From positions 1 to 64,000 of the forward strand of contig NZ_JAKILB010000014.1 in NCBI RefSeq assembly GCF_023283895.1: a DNA stretch of 64,000 bases, in the 5' to 3' direction. The position numbers and the translations under genes were made by a program. The DNA is from Shewanella pneumatophori. Lineage in GTDB: Bacteria; Pseudomonadota; Gammaproteobacteria; Enterobacterales; Shewanellaceae. A model generated the notes under the pieces. That model saw nothing but the letters and a program-made list of their open reading frames with translations, ran no database searches and was not told the origin of the DNA. Shown one piece after another: positions 28,033 to 37,918 of this stretch; the first letter of the stretch is position 1; every line of letters begins with the position of its first letter.

Positions 28033-31000
28033 TGAGCCAACAACAATCTATGACGACTGATATCAATATGGCCGATAGCACAAGCACAACAGCAACTATC
28101 GTTACTGAGCCTCTCGACACCCTCACCTTACCTTTTGGCGGCAGTCGATTAATTGAGGCCAGTGCGGGTACAGGTAAAACCTTTACCATTGCTGGTTTAT
28201 ACGTGCGTTTATTGCTAGGTCACGGAATTGAGTCACCGCTTACCTGTGAGCAAATTTTGGTAGTAACTTTTACCAATGCTGCTACGGGTGAGCTAAGAGA
28301 TCGTATCCGTAAAAAAATCCAGCTCGCGTATCGCCGTTTTATTGGCTTAGAAGTAAACGATGATTTAATCAATGCGCTATATGAAGCCACCGCAGAAGAC
28401 AATTTACCGCTGGCAAGAAAGCGCTTAGATTTAGCGCTAAAGTCATTAGATGAAGCGGCAATTTATACCATTCATGGTTTTTGTCAGCGTATTTTGGCTG
28501 ATATGGCCTTTGAATCATCGCTATTGTTTGAGTCAGAATTTACCTTAGATGACAGTGAATTTTTACATCATGCCGTGCGCGATTTCTGGCGCGAGAAATG
28601 CTATCCACTTAGCGGCAGCTTAGCCGATGTTATACAGGCAAAATTTAGCGACCCAGATGCACTATCACGTCAGCTTAGACCCATACTCGGTGCGAGCAGC
28701 GCTATTGCCAAACCTGCACCACAGGCTTTTGACAAACTTGAAGTCAATCTTAATGAAAGCCTAAACCGCTTTAAGTTAAGTTGGCCTACTGCTCGTGAAC
28801 AAACCGAAACGTTACTGCATTCACTGCCACTTAATGGTGCGCGTTTTGGTAAACAAGCTGATGGTTATCCAAAGCTTGCAGTTATGCTTGACGCCCTTGA
28901 TAACTGGGCAACCTTTGGTCAAGGCTTGCCGCCCGCTAAAGTGCTCGACGCGTTATCGCTTAATAATTTAAAGTTAAACAAGGGTGGCCAAATCCCAACG
29001 GCGCAAGAAGCACCTGAACTTGCACATATGGAGCGCCTTGCAGAGCTGATTGCCTGCTTAATTCCCAGCTTTTTATATTGTGCCAGAGACGGGATCTCAA
29101 AGCGTTTTGCCGCGCAAAAACTCGAGCGTAACTTGCTCACGCCAGATGATCTGTTACTCACCCTTGCAGGGGCATTAAAAGCATCCCAAGAGCATGGGCT
29201 AGCAAGCAGTATTAGTCAGCGTTTTCCGGTTGCATTAATTGATGAATTCCAAGACACCGACCCACTGCAATTTGAGATCTTTAACACGATTTATCAAGCC
29301 GATGCTGATATTGGTTCAGAAACTGAAAAGGCAAAAGATAAACTCAGTTTATTGATGATTGGCGATCCTAAGCAGGCTATTTATGCATTTCGCGGCGCCG
29401 ATATTCATACCTATATTCACGCCCGCGAGCAAACGGCTAAACACTATAATCTCGATACAAATTATCGCTCCAATAAGCAGATGGTTGATGCGGTTAATGG
29501 TATTTTTAGCCAAAAAGATGATCCCTTTATTAGCGAATCTATCCCTTTTGAATCGGTAAAAGCCTCAAGCTTTGCAAACAGCAAAGTGTTAACCGAACAA
29601 AAAACTGACGACAGCGCGTTACGTATAAGGGTGTTGAGCGAAGAAGCAGAAAAAGGCTTAAATAAAACTACCGCTCGCCGGCTATTAGCTGACGATGTAG
29701 CTAATGAGATCACATCGCTACTTACTGATGCGCAGCAAAACAGATGCCTAATTGGTAATGCGCCATTAAAAGCCAAAGACATCGCAGTGCTAGTGCGTGA
29801 CCGCCATGAAGCCAATGTTATCAAGTCAGCTTTAAATCAGCGCCAAGTCGGTGCAGTATTTTTAAGTCGTGATAGCGTGTTTAATACCTTAGAAGCACGT
29901 GAACTGGCTTTAGTGCTTTATGCAATTAGCGACCCTAAAGATGAGCGCGCCCTGCGCAGCGCCCTTGCAACTTCATTACTTGGCTATAGCGCTGAAGCGA
30001 TTCATCAGTTCAACCAAGATGAAGATAAACGCCAAGCTTTACTTGAGCAATTTGCCGAGCTTAATCAAGTTTGGATAAGACGCGGCATTATGCCTGCGCT
30101 GCTTACCCTTGCTAGCCAAACCCAAATTATTGAACGTTTACTTAGCGATAGTGATGGCGAGCGACGCTTAACCGACTTCAGACATTTAGGTGAATTACTG
30201 CAGCAAAAAGCCACCGAGCTTGACGGCATGAGCGCGCTGATCAACTGGTTTGAACAAGCACTTATCGAAAACCAGCCGAGTGAAGATGCGCAGCTGCGTT
30301 TAGAAAGCGAGCAAAACCTAGTGCAAATTGTGACTATTCATAAGAGTAAAGGTTTAGAGTACCCAATTTGCTTCATCCCCTTTGTGAGCCTAAGCCGAGA
30401 TAACCGTAAAAAACCGTCGCCAATGCTGTATCACGATAACAATAAACTTATTTGGGATATTGAGCAGACCGATGAAGGCTGGGAGCGACAAAAACGTGAA
30501 ACCTTGGCAGAAGATCTACGTTTGTTATATGTGGCTCTCACCCGCCCAGTGCTGAAGTGCTATTTGTATATCGCCAATCATAGCCGGTTTACTAAAAAGT
30601 CTGGCATGACTAGCCAACTGCACGAAACCGCTATTGGTTACCTGTTAGGGATTGACGACAAGGCCTGTGATTACGACAGGTTACTCACTCAAGCTAAACG
30701 CTTGCAGCAAACTTGTCCAATCGCTATGCGCCTAGAAGAGTTGCCAGCGGCAGGAACAACACATCTAGCAGACATGGACATAGTACAGCTTGAAAGCAGT
30801 GATACTGCGCCTGTTAGCTACGCACCTAAAACGCTCAAACGTGCGCATATTACACCTTGGCGTGTCGGCAGTTATTCCGGCTTAGTCAAACATGTTGCTC
30901 ATGAAAAAGTACTGCCGGGCGCTGACGATGAAGTATTTCCTGAAGTAGATGTCATCACAGATGAAGTCGATGACACACCGTCACGCTTTACGTTTGAGCG

Positions 31001-31703
31001 CGGCGCCAATGCTGGTAGTTTTATGCATCTTGTATTGGAGCTTATTGATTTTACTAATGCCGACAGCGATCTCAATGAACAGCTTCCTGTTGCTATGCTT
31101 AAATACGGCATAGATGAAAGCTGGACTGAAGTGCTTAAAGATTGGTATATGGATCTGTTACATGCACCATTAGCTAATGATGGTTCGCTAATGTTAGCCC
31201 AGTTAACCCAGCAGCAAAAATTGGTTGAAATGGAGTTTTATTTGCCCATTAATGCGCTACATGCCGATAAACTTAACGCGCTGCTTATCGAGTATGGCTA
31301 CAGTGCAGGCTTAAATTTTGATGAGCTACAGGGAATGCTAAAAGGCTTTATCGATTTAACCTTTGAACATAATAATCAATACTTTATTGCCGACTATAAG
31401 TCTAACCACTTGGGCAATGACACCAGTGTTTACCATAATCAGAATATGCTGCAAGCCATTCGCTCTCACCGTTATGATCTGCAATATATTATTTATACCC
31501 TTGCTCTGCATCGTTACTTAGCTTTGCGTATGGCTAATTACGATTATGATCTGCACATAGGCGGCAGTTTTTATCTATTTTTACGTGGTATGTCAGCAAA
31601 TGCGCCGCAATCAGGTGTATTTTACGATAAGCCACCAAAAGCGCTAATCGAAAAGCTCGATGCCTTATTTAGTGAAACCGCAACCGATGCGGAGGTCAAA
31701 TGA
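28032..31703 (+). CDS. recB: Exodeoxyribonuclease V beta subunit
   Basis: RecB is the 3'-5' SF1A helicase and the only nuclease of RecBCD. Walker A is IEASAGTGKTFTIAGLYVR (about residues 42-50), motif II is LIDEFQDTDPLQFEIF, motif III is IGDPKQAIYAFRGAD and motif VI is LLYVALTRP. The C-terminal nuclease motif is FIADYKSNHLG with the catalytic Asp near residue 1121. Length is 1223 residues (E. coli 1180). Translationally coupled to recC upstream and to recD downstream (ATGA overlap). A long insertion rich in Asp/Glu around 940-960 precedes the nuclease domain. Confidence 0.97.
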   Translation: MSQQQSMTTDINMADSTSTTATIVTEPLDTLTLPFGGSRLIEASAGTGKTFTIAGLYVRLLLGHGIESPLTCEQILVVTFTNAATGELRDRIRKKIQLAYRRFIGLEVNDDLINALYEATAEDNLPLARKRLDLALKSLDEAAIYTIHGFCQRILADMAFESSLLFESEFTLDDSEFLHHAVRDFWREKCYPLSGSLADVIQAKFSDPDALSRQLRPILGASSAIAKPAPQAFDKLEVNLNESLNRFKLSWPTAREQTETLLHSLPLNGARFGKQADGYPKLAVMLDALDNWATFGQGLPPAKVLDALSLNNLKLNKGGQIPTAQEAPELAHMERLAELIACLIPSFLYCARDGISKRFAAQKLERNLLTPDDLLLTLAGALKASQEHGLASSISQRFPVALIDEFQDTDPLQFEIFNTIYQADADIGSETEKAKDKLSLLMIGDPKQAIYAFRGADIHTYIHAREQTAKHYNLDTNYRSNKQMVDAVNGIFSQKDDPFISESIPFESVKASSFANSKVLTEQKTDDSALRIRVLSEEAEKGLNKTTARRLLADDVANEITSLLTDAQQNRCLIGNAPLKAKDIAVLVRDRHEANVIKSALNQRQVGAVFLSRDSVFNTLEARELALVLYAISDPKDERALRSALATSLLGYSAEAIHQFNQDEDKRQALLEQFAELNQVWIRRGIMPALLTLASQTQIIERLLSDSDGERRLTDFRHLGELLQQKATELDGMSALINWFEQALIENQPSEDAQLRLESEQNLVQIVTIHKSKGLEYPICFIPFVSLSRDNRKKPSPMLYHDNNKLIWDIEQTDEGWERQKRETLAEDLRLLYVALTRPVLKCYLYIANHSRFTKKSGMTSQLHETAIGYLLGIDDKACDYDRLLTQAKRLQQTCPIAMRLEELPAAGTTHLADMDIVQLESSDTAPVSYAPKTLKRAHITPWRVGSYSGLVKHVAHEKVLPGADDEVFPEVDVITDEVDDTPSRFTFERGANAGSFMHLVLELIDFTNADSDLNEQLPVAMLKYGIDESWTEVLKDWYMDLLHAPLANDGSLMLAQLTQQQKLVEMEFYLPINALHADKLNALLIEYGYSAGLNFDELQGMLKGFIDLTFEHNNQYFIADYKSNHLGNDTSVYHNQNMLQAIRSHRYDLQYIIYTLALHRYLALRMANYDYDLHIGGSFYLFLRGMSANAPQSGVFYDKPPKALIEKLDALFSETATDAEVK

Positions 31704-33697
31704 TCGTTACCACAAAGCCAATTAAAGAGTTACTTAAAATTTGGCAACAAGAGCGCTTAATCACTTCGCTAGACCGTCACTTTGCGCTAGAGATGACTAA
31801 GCTACACCAAGAAACACCGCCACTATTTACGCTTATTTGTGCGCTTGTCAGTCAGCATTTATCAAGCCAGCATACTTGTTTGCCGCTAAAACAGATTGAT
31901 TTAGATAACCCGTTTAAAGAGCAGATAAGTCAGTGCAAAATTGAGCTGGACGTTGAACAATTAACCGAGCAGCTGTTAGCTTTTGATGCCGTCGGCACAA
32001 TAGATAATGCCCACAATAAACCGCTAATTTTAGATAAAGGTAACCTGTATCTTCAGCGTTATTACCATTATGAAAAAGATGTTGCTGGCGCCCTAAAACG
32101 CTTAGCTCAGACTAATGCTCAGCTTGATAAAGCGCACCTTGAAGAGGCGAATGTGTTACTCGGGCAACTCTTTACACCAACTGAGCAGCAATACGACTGG
32201 CAGAAAATAGCCACAGCTACCGCGATGACTAAAAAGCTTGCGGTGATCACCGGTGGCCCCGGTACAGGTAAAACCACCACTGTCACCAAGTTGCTTTATT
32301 TACTATGTGCCCGCCAAGCACTCACGATTCGCTTAGTGGCGCCAACCGGTAAAGCCGCTGCGCGCTTAAGTGAGTCTATTAAAGCGTCTAAGCAACGTTT
32401 AGCTAGTGATCTTAAGCACGCAGGTATTAGCGACTTAGCTAACAATATTGCCAATATTCCAGAAGAGGCCGCCACGCTGCATCGCTTGCTCGGCGTTATT
32501 CCCAATTCACACGAATTTAGGCATAACAAAGATAACCCTCTACGGCTTGACCTATTGGTGATTGATGAAGCCTCAATGGTCGATTTACCTATGATGTACA
32601 AAGTGTTGTCAGCCCTGCCTGAACACGCAAGCCTTATTCTGCTTGGCGACCAAGATCAGCTAGCATCAGTTGAAGCGGGTGCGGTACTTGCTGATATCTG
32701 TGCGGGCTTAAAACAAGTGGCTAAATCAGGCAAAAAGAGTCGCTGGCATATGCGCTACTCTCAAGACCAAGCTGAGTTACTGGGTCAACTTACCGACACA
32801 GGGTTATCAGAGTTTATTCACCCAAATCCTAAAATTGGCGATAGCTTGTGTATGCTAATGCACAGTCATCGCTTTCAAGGCGATGCAGGTATTGGCCAGC
32901 TAGCCACGGCGGTAAACCAATCAAACCTTGAGCGAATTGCTCAAGTTTGGCAAACCGGCTACCAAGAGCTGTTATGGATTGAACATAGCCAACAAACTAA
33001 CCAGTTCAATCAGCCTGCACTCACTCATTCAACGGCAAACATTAGCAATCAAGGCCTTGAGCAGTTACTAAACCAAGCTGTTGAACAGTATGGTCATTAC
33101 TTAAATCAGATTGACGCTAACTCTCTGCCGTCAGCGCAAGCGATTATTGATAGCTTTAACCAATACCGAATTTTATGTGCAATGCGTGCAGGAGAATACG
33201 GCGTTGAAGGCATAAATCAAAGTGTTACCAATGCGCTTGCGGCCAATGGTTTAATTAAGCCTGAGCAAGAGTTTTACGCCGGTCGTCCGCTTATCATTCA
33301 AAGTAATGATTACAACCTTGGCCTATTTAATGGTGATATTGGACTTATTTTACCTGACTCCACCAGCGAAACAGGCCGATTAATGGCACACTTTATTCAA
33401 GCTGATGGCAGTTTACTCAAAGTGCTACCAGCTAGACTACCAAGCCATGAAACCTGTTACGCTATGACAGTGCACAAAAGCCAAGGCAGTGAATTTAGCC
33501 ATGTCGCTTTAGTCTTGCCGATTAGACCCAGCGTTGCCCAGCAACAACTGTTATCGAAAGAGCTTATTTATACCGCGATTACGCGAGCCAAACATCACTT
33601 TACCTGTTTAGGTAGCCAGCGAGTGTTTGAGCATGCTAGTACCTGCTTGACTCAGCGGGCATCAGGCTTAGCGCAAAGATTATGGCGAGAAGACTAA
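31700..33697 (+). CDS. recD: Exodeoxyribonuclease V alpha subunit
   Basis: RecD is the 5'-3' SF1B helicase of RecBCD. Walker A is VITGGPGTGKTTTVTKLL near residue 184, motif II is LLVIDEASMVDLPMM, motif III is ILLGDQDQLASVEAGA, motif V is CYAMTVHKSQGSEFSHVALV and motif VI is LIYTAITRAKHH. Length is 665 residues against 608 in E. coli; extra residues lie around 340-480, including an Asn/Gln-rich stretch. The start overlaps recB by four bases. A 19-nt unit containing the stop codon is tandemly duplicated just downstream. Confidence 0.96.
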   Translation: MIVTTKPIKELLKIWQQERLITSLDRHFALEMTKLHQETPPLFTLICALVSQHLSSQHTCLPLKQIDLDNPFKEQISQCKIELDVEQLTEQLLAFDAVGTIDNAHNKPLILDKGNLYLQRYYHYEKDVAGALKRLAQTNAQLDKAHLEEANVLLGQLFTPTEQQYDWQKIATATAMTKKLAVITGGPGTGKTTTVTKLLYLLCARQALTIRLVAPTGKAAARLSESIKASKQRLASDLKHAGISDLANNIANIPEEAATLHRLLGVIPNSHEFRHNKDNPLRLDLLVIDEASMVDLPMMYKVLSALPEHASLILLGDQDQLASVEAGAVLADICAGLKQVAKSGKKSRWHMRYSQDQAELLGQLTDTGLSEFIHPNPKIGDSLCMLMHSHRFQGDAGIGQLATAVNQSNLERIAQVWQTGYQELLWIEHSQQTNQFNQPALTHSTANISNQGLEQLLNQAVEQYGHYLNQIDANSLPSAQAIIDSFNQYRILCAMRAGEYGVEGINQSVTNALAANGLIKPEQEFYAGRPLIIQSNDYNLGLFNGDIGLILPDSTSETGRLMAHFIQADGSLLKVLPARLPSHETCYAMTVHKSQGSEFSHVALVLPIRPSVAQQQLLSKELIYTAITRAKHHFTCLGSQRVFEHASTCLTQRASGLAQRLWRED

Positions 33698-33728
33698 ATT
33701 TTACAGAGAAGACTAAGTTTTACAGAGA
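33687..33728. repeat. 19-nt tandem duplication across the recD stop codon
   Basis: gagaagactaaattttaca at 33687-33705 is followed by gagaagactaagttttaca at 33706-33724 (one mismatch) and a further gaga. The recD stop (33695-33697) lies in copy one. Confidence 0.85.
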
Positions 33729-33927
33729 ATTAAAGCTCACAAAAAATAAAGCATACAAAGCTGGCGCTAGCAGTAATATAAACAAACATTAACTGTCTGC
33801 GCCTTTACCCGAGTGCTTTCACGTATTAACGTGACTATCAGCTAAAGTGAGCATCAAACTAAGCACTAATTACGAATATAAAAGCAGCATTTAATCAGAT
33901 TAAACTCTGCAATACTTGCATTAAAAA

Positions 33928-33956
33928 GGGATTACGCCATAGTAATCCCGCTATGG
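33928..33956 (+). promoter_or_regulatory. Two mutually exclusive hairpins before ddl
   Basis: Hairpin A pairs gggattac (33928-33935) with gtaatccc (33942-33949). Hairpin B pairs ccatag (33937-33942) with ctatgg (33951-33956). They share bases 33937-33949 and cannot both form. They end 18 nt before the ddl ATG, next to the ribosome site. A switching leader is an inference; no terminator T-run follows. Confidence 0.4.
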
Positions 33957-33974
33957 GTAACTTCTGGAGACAAA

Positions 33975-34976
33975 ATGACCCAAACCAATTTATTACTGCT
34001 CTGCGGTGGCGGAGCTGACGAGCACAGCATTTCACTTTTATCAGCCAATTTTTTCGAAGCGCAGCTCGCTACATTGCCTCATTTCAATGTACTTCGTGTA
34101 GAGCTCAATGCTGAAGGACAATATCACACTCAAGCCGGCGATAAATGTGAGTTAACCAATCGTAAGCAAATTCGTTTCGACGATGACAGTAAAGCACCAT
34201 GGGATGTCGATTATGTTATCCCGTGTATTCACGGCTACCCAGGTGAAACAGGTGATATTCAATCCTATTTTGAGTTAATCAACCTACCCTATTTTGGTTG
34301 TGACTCAGAGGCCAGCAGTAACTGCTTCAATAAAGTTACCGCAAAAATGTGGTTTAGCGCCCTTGGGATCCCCAACACGCCATATATTTTCTTAAACGAA
34401 TTTAACCAAGATGCCGTTCAACAAACTGAGCAAGCACTTGAAAAATGGGGCTCTATTTTCATTAAAGCGGCATCACAAGGATCATCTGTTGGCTGTTACC
34501 GCGTTGATAACATCCAGCAATTAGCCAATTCACTTGAACAAGCCTTTAAATACTCACCTTATGTAGTGGTAGAGAAAACAATCAAAGCACGTGAGCTAGA
34601 AGTGGCGACTTATGAAGTTGACGGTGAAATCATCGCTACGAAACCGGGTGAGATTGTTTGTGCTAGCAATACTTTCTATAGTTTCGATGAAAAATACGCT
34701 GAAAATAGCCAAGCACAAACGGTCATTGAAGCAGATGTTGATGACGCGATCGCTAAGCAAATTCAAGAATATGCGATTAAAGCATTCAAAGGTATGAAGC
34801 TACGTCATTTATCAAGAATCGACTTCTTTTTAACTGACGAAAATGAAATTTTGCTAAATGAAATTAATACTTTCCCTGGGCAAACTCATATCTCAATGTT
34901 CCCTAAAATGCTGCAAAACCACGGTCATAACTTTGCAGAGTATCTATCAGGAAACATTTTGGCGCAGCTGAAATAA
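33975..34976 (+). CDS. ddl: D-alanine--D-alanine ligase
   Basis: Ddl is an ATP-grasp ligase that makes the D-Ala-D-Ala dipeptide for peptidoglycan precursors in the cytoplasm. The N-terminus has CGGGADEHSISLLSANFFEA, then IPCIHGYPGETGDIQSYFEL, the lid/ATP-binding segments IFIKAASQGSSVGCYRV and VVVEKTIKARELEVA, and the Mg-binding C-terminal motif RIDFFLTDENEILLNEINT followed by FPGQTHISMFPKML. Length is 333 residues. GGAG lies six bases before the ATG. It is away from the mra cluster, as stand-alone ddl copies often are. It converges with the solute-binding protein gene with only two bases between the stops and no terminator. Confidence 0.94.
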   Translation: MTQTNLLLLCGGGADEHSISLLSANFFEAQLATLPHFNVLRVELNAEGQYHTQAGDKCELTNRKQIRFDDDSKAPWDVDYVIPCIHGYPGETGDIQSYFELINLPYFGCDSEASSNCFNKVTAKMWFSALGIPNTPYIFLNEFNQDAVQQTEQALEKWGSIFIKAASQGSSVGCYRVDNIQQLANSLEQAFKYSPYVVVEKTIKARELEVATYEVDGEIIATKPGEIVCASNTFYSFDEKYAENSQAQTVIEADVDDAIAKQIQEYAIKAFKGMKLRHLSRIDFFLTDENEILLNEINTFPGQTHISMFPKMLQNHGHNFAEYLSGNILAQLK

Positions 34977-34978
34977 GC

Positions 34979-35953
34979 CTATAAGCTGATCCTGACGCCG
35001 TATTCTGCATATAACGCATCAATAAAGCCGTCTTGATACATTGCCAATAGCGCGCTATCAAGGCGGTTTTTTATTTTAGTGTCTAAATTAACATTACACG
35101 CCATAGCCCGTATCGAAGTGTAAAAAATAAGCTCCGGCTCCCCCAATTCAACGCCATACAAATCCATGTCGCTGCGGGCACTCATCAGCTCGGAGGCCAT
35201 GAGGTCGATACGATTATATTGCAGCTTTTTAATATTTTGGCTGCGCAGCGATGCGAGTTCAACCTCATAGCCTAAATCCATTAAATATTCAGCAATACCA
35301 CTGCCTAAATATGACCCTATGGTCAAGGATTTAGCATCACTCAAACTCGCTAAATGAATTTTTTGCTGACTTGAACTGTACAAACCATAGCGTGAGATCA
35401 ACATAGGGCTGATCCAGCGATAACTCGCTTCACGCTCTTGAGTGCGCTCGATAGGCGTGATGCAGTGCTGAGCACTATGAAGCGTTTTAAGTAAACCCCG
35501 CTTTAACGGCATAAACGTCAGTTGATAATCCAATTGCGCACGAGCAAACATTTCCGCAATAAGTTCAACCAACAACCCTTGCTCTTTCCCTTGTTTAACA
35601 AATGCAAAAGGTGCCGCTTCATAAGTTAAGATCTGCAGTGGCCTGACTGCGGGTTTCACCTCAGATTTCATTGAAGAAATCACAGGTGCATTATCTCTAG
35701 TCGCTGCGCTGACAATGGTTTCAGCGTAAGCAAAACTGCTGAATGCGATCAAGATTACCATCATTAAAGAAGCTCGAGTGCCGATTTCGGCTATTGGCGC
35801 AATCTTTGAAGAGAAAGCCTTTAGCAAAACCAAGCTAACAAAACTCATTTTGGCCAAAGCCATGCTAGAAAGAGTTACCCCAGAAAAAATATAGCAACAA
35901 GCGCTGTTGACAAAGTCTTGCAGCCTTAAAGCATAGTCATAATTGCCACGCAC
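34979..35953 (-). CDS. Family 3 periplasmic solute-binding protein
   Basis: A substrate-binding protein of the PBPb / SBP_bac_3 type, the amino-acid-binding fold. After a hydrophobic export segment (MMVILIAFSSFAYAE) the mature part starts LQILTYEAAPFAFVKQGKEQGLLVELIAEMF, then CITPIERTQEREASYRW, LTIGSYLGSGIAEYLMDLG and a C-terminal MYQDGFIDALYAEYG helix. The start is uncertain: a GTG at 35953 has a perfect AGGAGG six bases upstream, lying inside the end of the preceding gene, but gives about 77 residues before the cleavage site; internal ATGs near 35863, 35848 and 35764 give shorter leaders with poor ribosome sites. Overlap with the upstream gene implies coupling. No permease or ATPase is nearby. 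Confidence 0.75.
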   Translation of the reverse strand: MRGNYDYALRLQDFVNSACCYIFSGVTLSSMALAKMSFVSLVLLKAFSSKIAPIAEIGTRASLMMVILIAFSSFAYAETIVSAATRDNAPVISSMKSEVKPAVRPLQILTYEAAPFAFVKQGKEQGLLVELIAEMFARAQLDYQLTFMPLKRGLLKTLHSAQHCITPIERTQEREASYRWISPMLISRYGLYSSSQQKIHLASLSDAKSLTIGSYLGSGIAEYLMDLGYEVELASLRSQNIKKLQYNRIDLMASELMSARSDMDLYGVELGEPELIFYTSIRAMACNVNLDTKIKNRLDSALLAMYQDGFIDALYAEYGVRISL

Positions 35954-37646
35954 GAATGGCCTCCTCATATGGTAAAGTTTTACCTTTTACAGTTTGAGGT
36001 ATTTGCGCTTTTGGGGCGCCGGGCTGAGCCAACCAAACATCTGTCCCCCTAGGCGGATTTAATTTCGGGGCGCAGCGCTTAATATCGCTATGCTGCAATC
36101 TCGCCAAATGTTTATCAAAAGTTATCGCTAAGCTGTCTAGTGCTTGCTGAGCGGGTTTTTTCCCAGACACAACCGTAGCAATGTGTCGCCACCAATACTT
36201 AGCCATATGCGGATAATCTGGCACGTTATGGCCTGTAGGTGTCCACACATCCCGCGCACGGCTGCGATAAAACTCAATAAGCCCACCTAGATAAGGGGCA
36301 CGGCGACTCACCTCTGCAGAATTCAAATCAGACAGTCGCACCGGATTATAACTAGTTAAAAATTTTTTTAAGCTCACCGTTTTAGATACAACAAACTGAG
36401 CATATAGCCAAGCAGCCTGACGACGCGCAAGCGGTGTGGACTTGAGGAATGTCCAAGCTCCAGTATCTTGATAACCCGACTTCATTCCTACTTGCCAATA
36501 TTTGCCAACCGGCGATGGCGCAACTCGCCATTTTGGTGTGCCATCCTCATTAATAAGTGTGGAGCCTTTATCGATAAAGCTATCAATATCGGCGCTATAC
36601 CAAAAGATCTGCTGCGCGATCACACCATTCGCCGCCCAAGCTAAAGATTGCGAAAAGTAAATATCTCTCACTGACGCAGGAGCGTATTTTAGCCACTCAA
36701 CGTACTTTTCTACTGCGTAAACAGCTGCGGGGCTATTTAAGGCACCACCACGCTCGGTACTCGCACCAACCGGGCGACAATCTTCAACTCGAATGCCCCA
36801 CTCATCAACCGGTAATCCATTAGGTAAGCCCTTATCGCCAACACCTGCCATTGAAAGCCATGCATCAGATATACGCCATCCCAAAGATGGATGCGCCTTA
36901 GCGTAATCCATATGGCCGTATATACGCTTACCATCAATCCGTCTTACTTTTTCACTGAAAAACTCGGCAATGTCCTCATAAGCTTGCCAATTTTGAGGCA
37001 CCGCCAGCTCATAGCCATACAGAGATTTAAATAAGCGCTGCAGCTCTGGTCTGTTAAACCAATCTTGACGATACCAATAAAGGTTTGCAAACTGCTGATC
37101 TGGCAACTGATAGATTTTGCCATCAGGGCTTGTGGTAAAATCAAGGCCGATAAAATCTTGCAGTTCTAGACTTGGTAAGGTGACATCTTTGCCCTCACCT
37201 TTGATAAAATCACTTATCGGCTCAACATAATTCTGCCTAAAGTAAGTGCCAATCAAGTCACTGTCTGTTAGATACGCGTCATACAAATTATGGCCAGTCG
37301 TATTTTGAACTGACATTTTATGCAGTACATCACCTTCACCTGTTACTTCATGAATTACCCGAATACCGGTTATTTCAGTAAAGGCTTTAGCTAGTGTTTC
37401 AGATTCGTAAATATGTGTAGGGATCCGTTCAGAAGTAACTCTAATGGTCAGATCTCGGTAGGGTTTTGCAGCATTGATAAACCACTGCATTTCGCGCTCT
37501 TGCTCTGCAGTTGTTAGTGTCGATGGTTGAAACTCTGTATTTATCCAATGCTTGGCCGCGCTTTCCTGAGCATTTACAGCTGTACCTCGTGCTAGGAAAA
37601 GCAAACTCGCCACCGCAAGTACCTGCAGGGTATTCTGTTTAAGCAC
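35937..37646 (-). CDS. Extracellular solute-binding protein, GlpV-like
   Basis: A 569-residue family 1 solute-binding protein with a signal peptide (ending TAVNAQE). Long stretches (EREMQWFINAAKPY, IRVIHEVTGEGDVLHKM, YDAYLTDSDLIGTYFR, YQLPDQQFANLYWYRQDWF, YGHMDYAKAHPSLGWRISDA) closely resemble the glycerol ABC-transporter binding protein GlpV of rhizobia and pseudomonads. Substrate in this organism is inferred only. The start is a GTG with AAGGAG eight bases upstream. In rhizobia GlpV is encoded with permease and ATPase genes; here it is paired only with a family 3 binding protein. Full length with no frame break. Confidence 0.82.
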   Translation of the reverse strand: MLKQNTLQVLAVASLLFLARGTAVNAQESAAKHWINTEFQPSTLTTAEQEREMQWFINAAKPYRDLTIRVTSERIPTHIYESETLAKAFTEITGIRVIHEVTGEGDVLHKMSVQNTTGHNLYDAYLTDSDLIGTYFRQNYVEPISDFIKGEGKDVTLPSLELQDFIGLDFTTSPDGKIYQLPDQQFANLYWYRQDWFNRPELQRLFKSLYGYELAVPQNWQAYEDIAEFFSEKVRRIDGKRIYGHMDYAKAHPSLGWRISDAWLSMAGVGDKGLPNGLPVDEWGIRVEDCRPVGASTERGGALNSPAAVYAVEKYVEWLKYAPASVRDIYFSQSLAWAANGVIAQQIFWYSADIDSFIDKGSTLINEDGTPKWRVAPSPVGKYWQVGMKSGYQDTGAWTFLKSTPLARRQAAWLYAQFVVSKTVSLKKFLTSYNPVRLSDLNSAEVSRRAPYLGGLIEFYRSRARDVWTPTGHNVPDYPHMAKYWWRHIATVVSGKKPAQQALDSLAITFDKHLARLQHSDIKRCAPKLNPPRGTDVWLAQPGAPKAQIPQTVKGKTLPYEEAIRAWQL

Positions 37647-37865
37647 CTATCTTCTCCTTGATAGTTTAGCCAAGCCAGACTAAAGCAAATTCACTGTAAA
37701 AGCTGCAACTCTATAATCTTCCTGATAAGTGATATAAGCTAATATTCTTATGCTATTTTCTAAGCTCACTTAACTGGACCTATTTAAGCCAAATTTCCAG
37801 CTTAAAATATCTAAACAGCACCACTTAATCGAGCCATATCACTAGGCTATAAAGTAAAGCATAAA

Positions 37866-37898
37866 CACAAAAAAGCCAGTGCAAAATGCACTGGCTTT
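37866..37898 (-). terminator. Rho-independent terminator of the nap operon
   Basis: Stem aaagccagtgca / tgcactggcttt with a 3-nt loop; on the minus strand it is followed by ttttttgtgttt. It lies about 20 nt after the napC stop. Confidence 0.9.
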
Positions 37899-37918
37899 GA
37901 AGATAAATTTTCACCAGT

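Noticed and set aside
20202..33697. MoxR operon plus recBCD as a defence island
   Set aside because: recBCD is core genome and the MoxR trio is a housekeeping-type set; no restriction, toxin or mobile genes are nearby.
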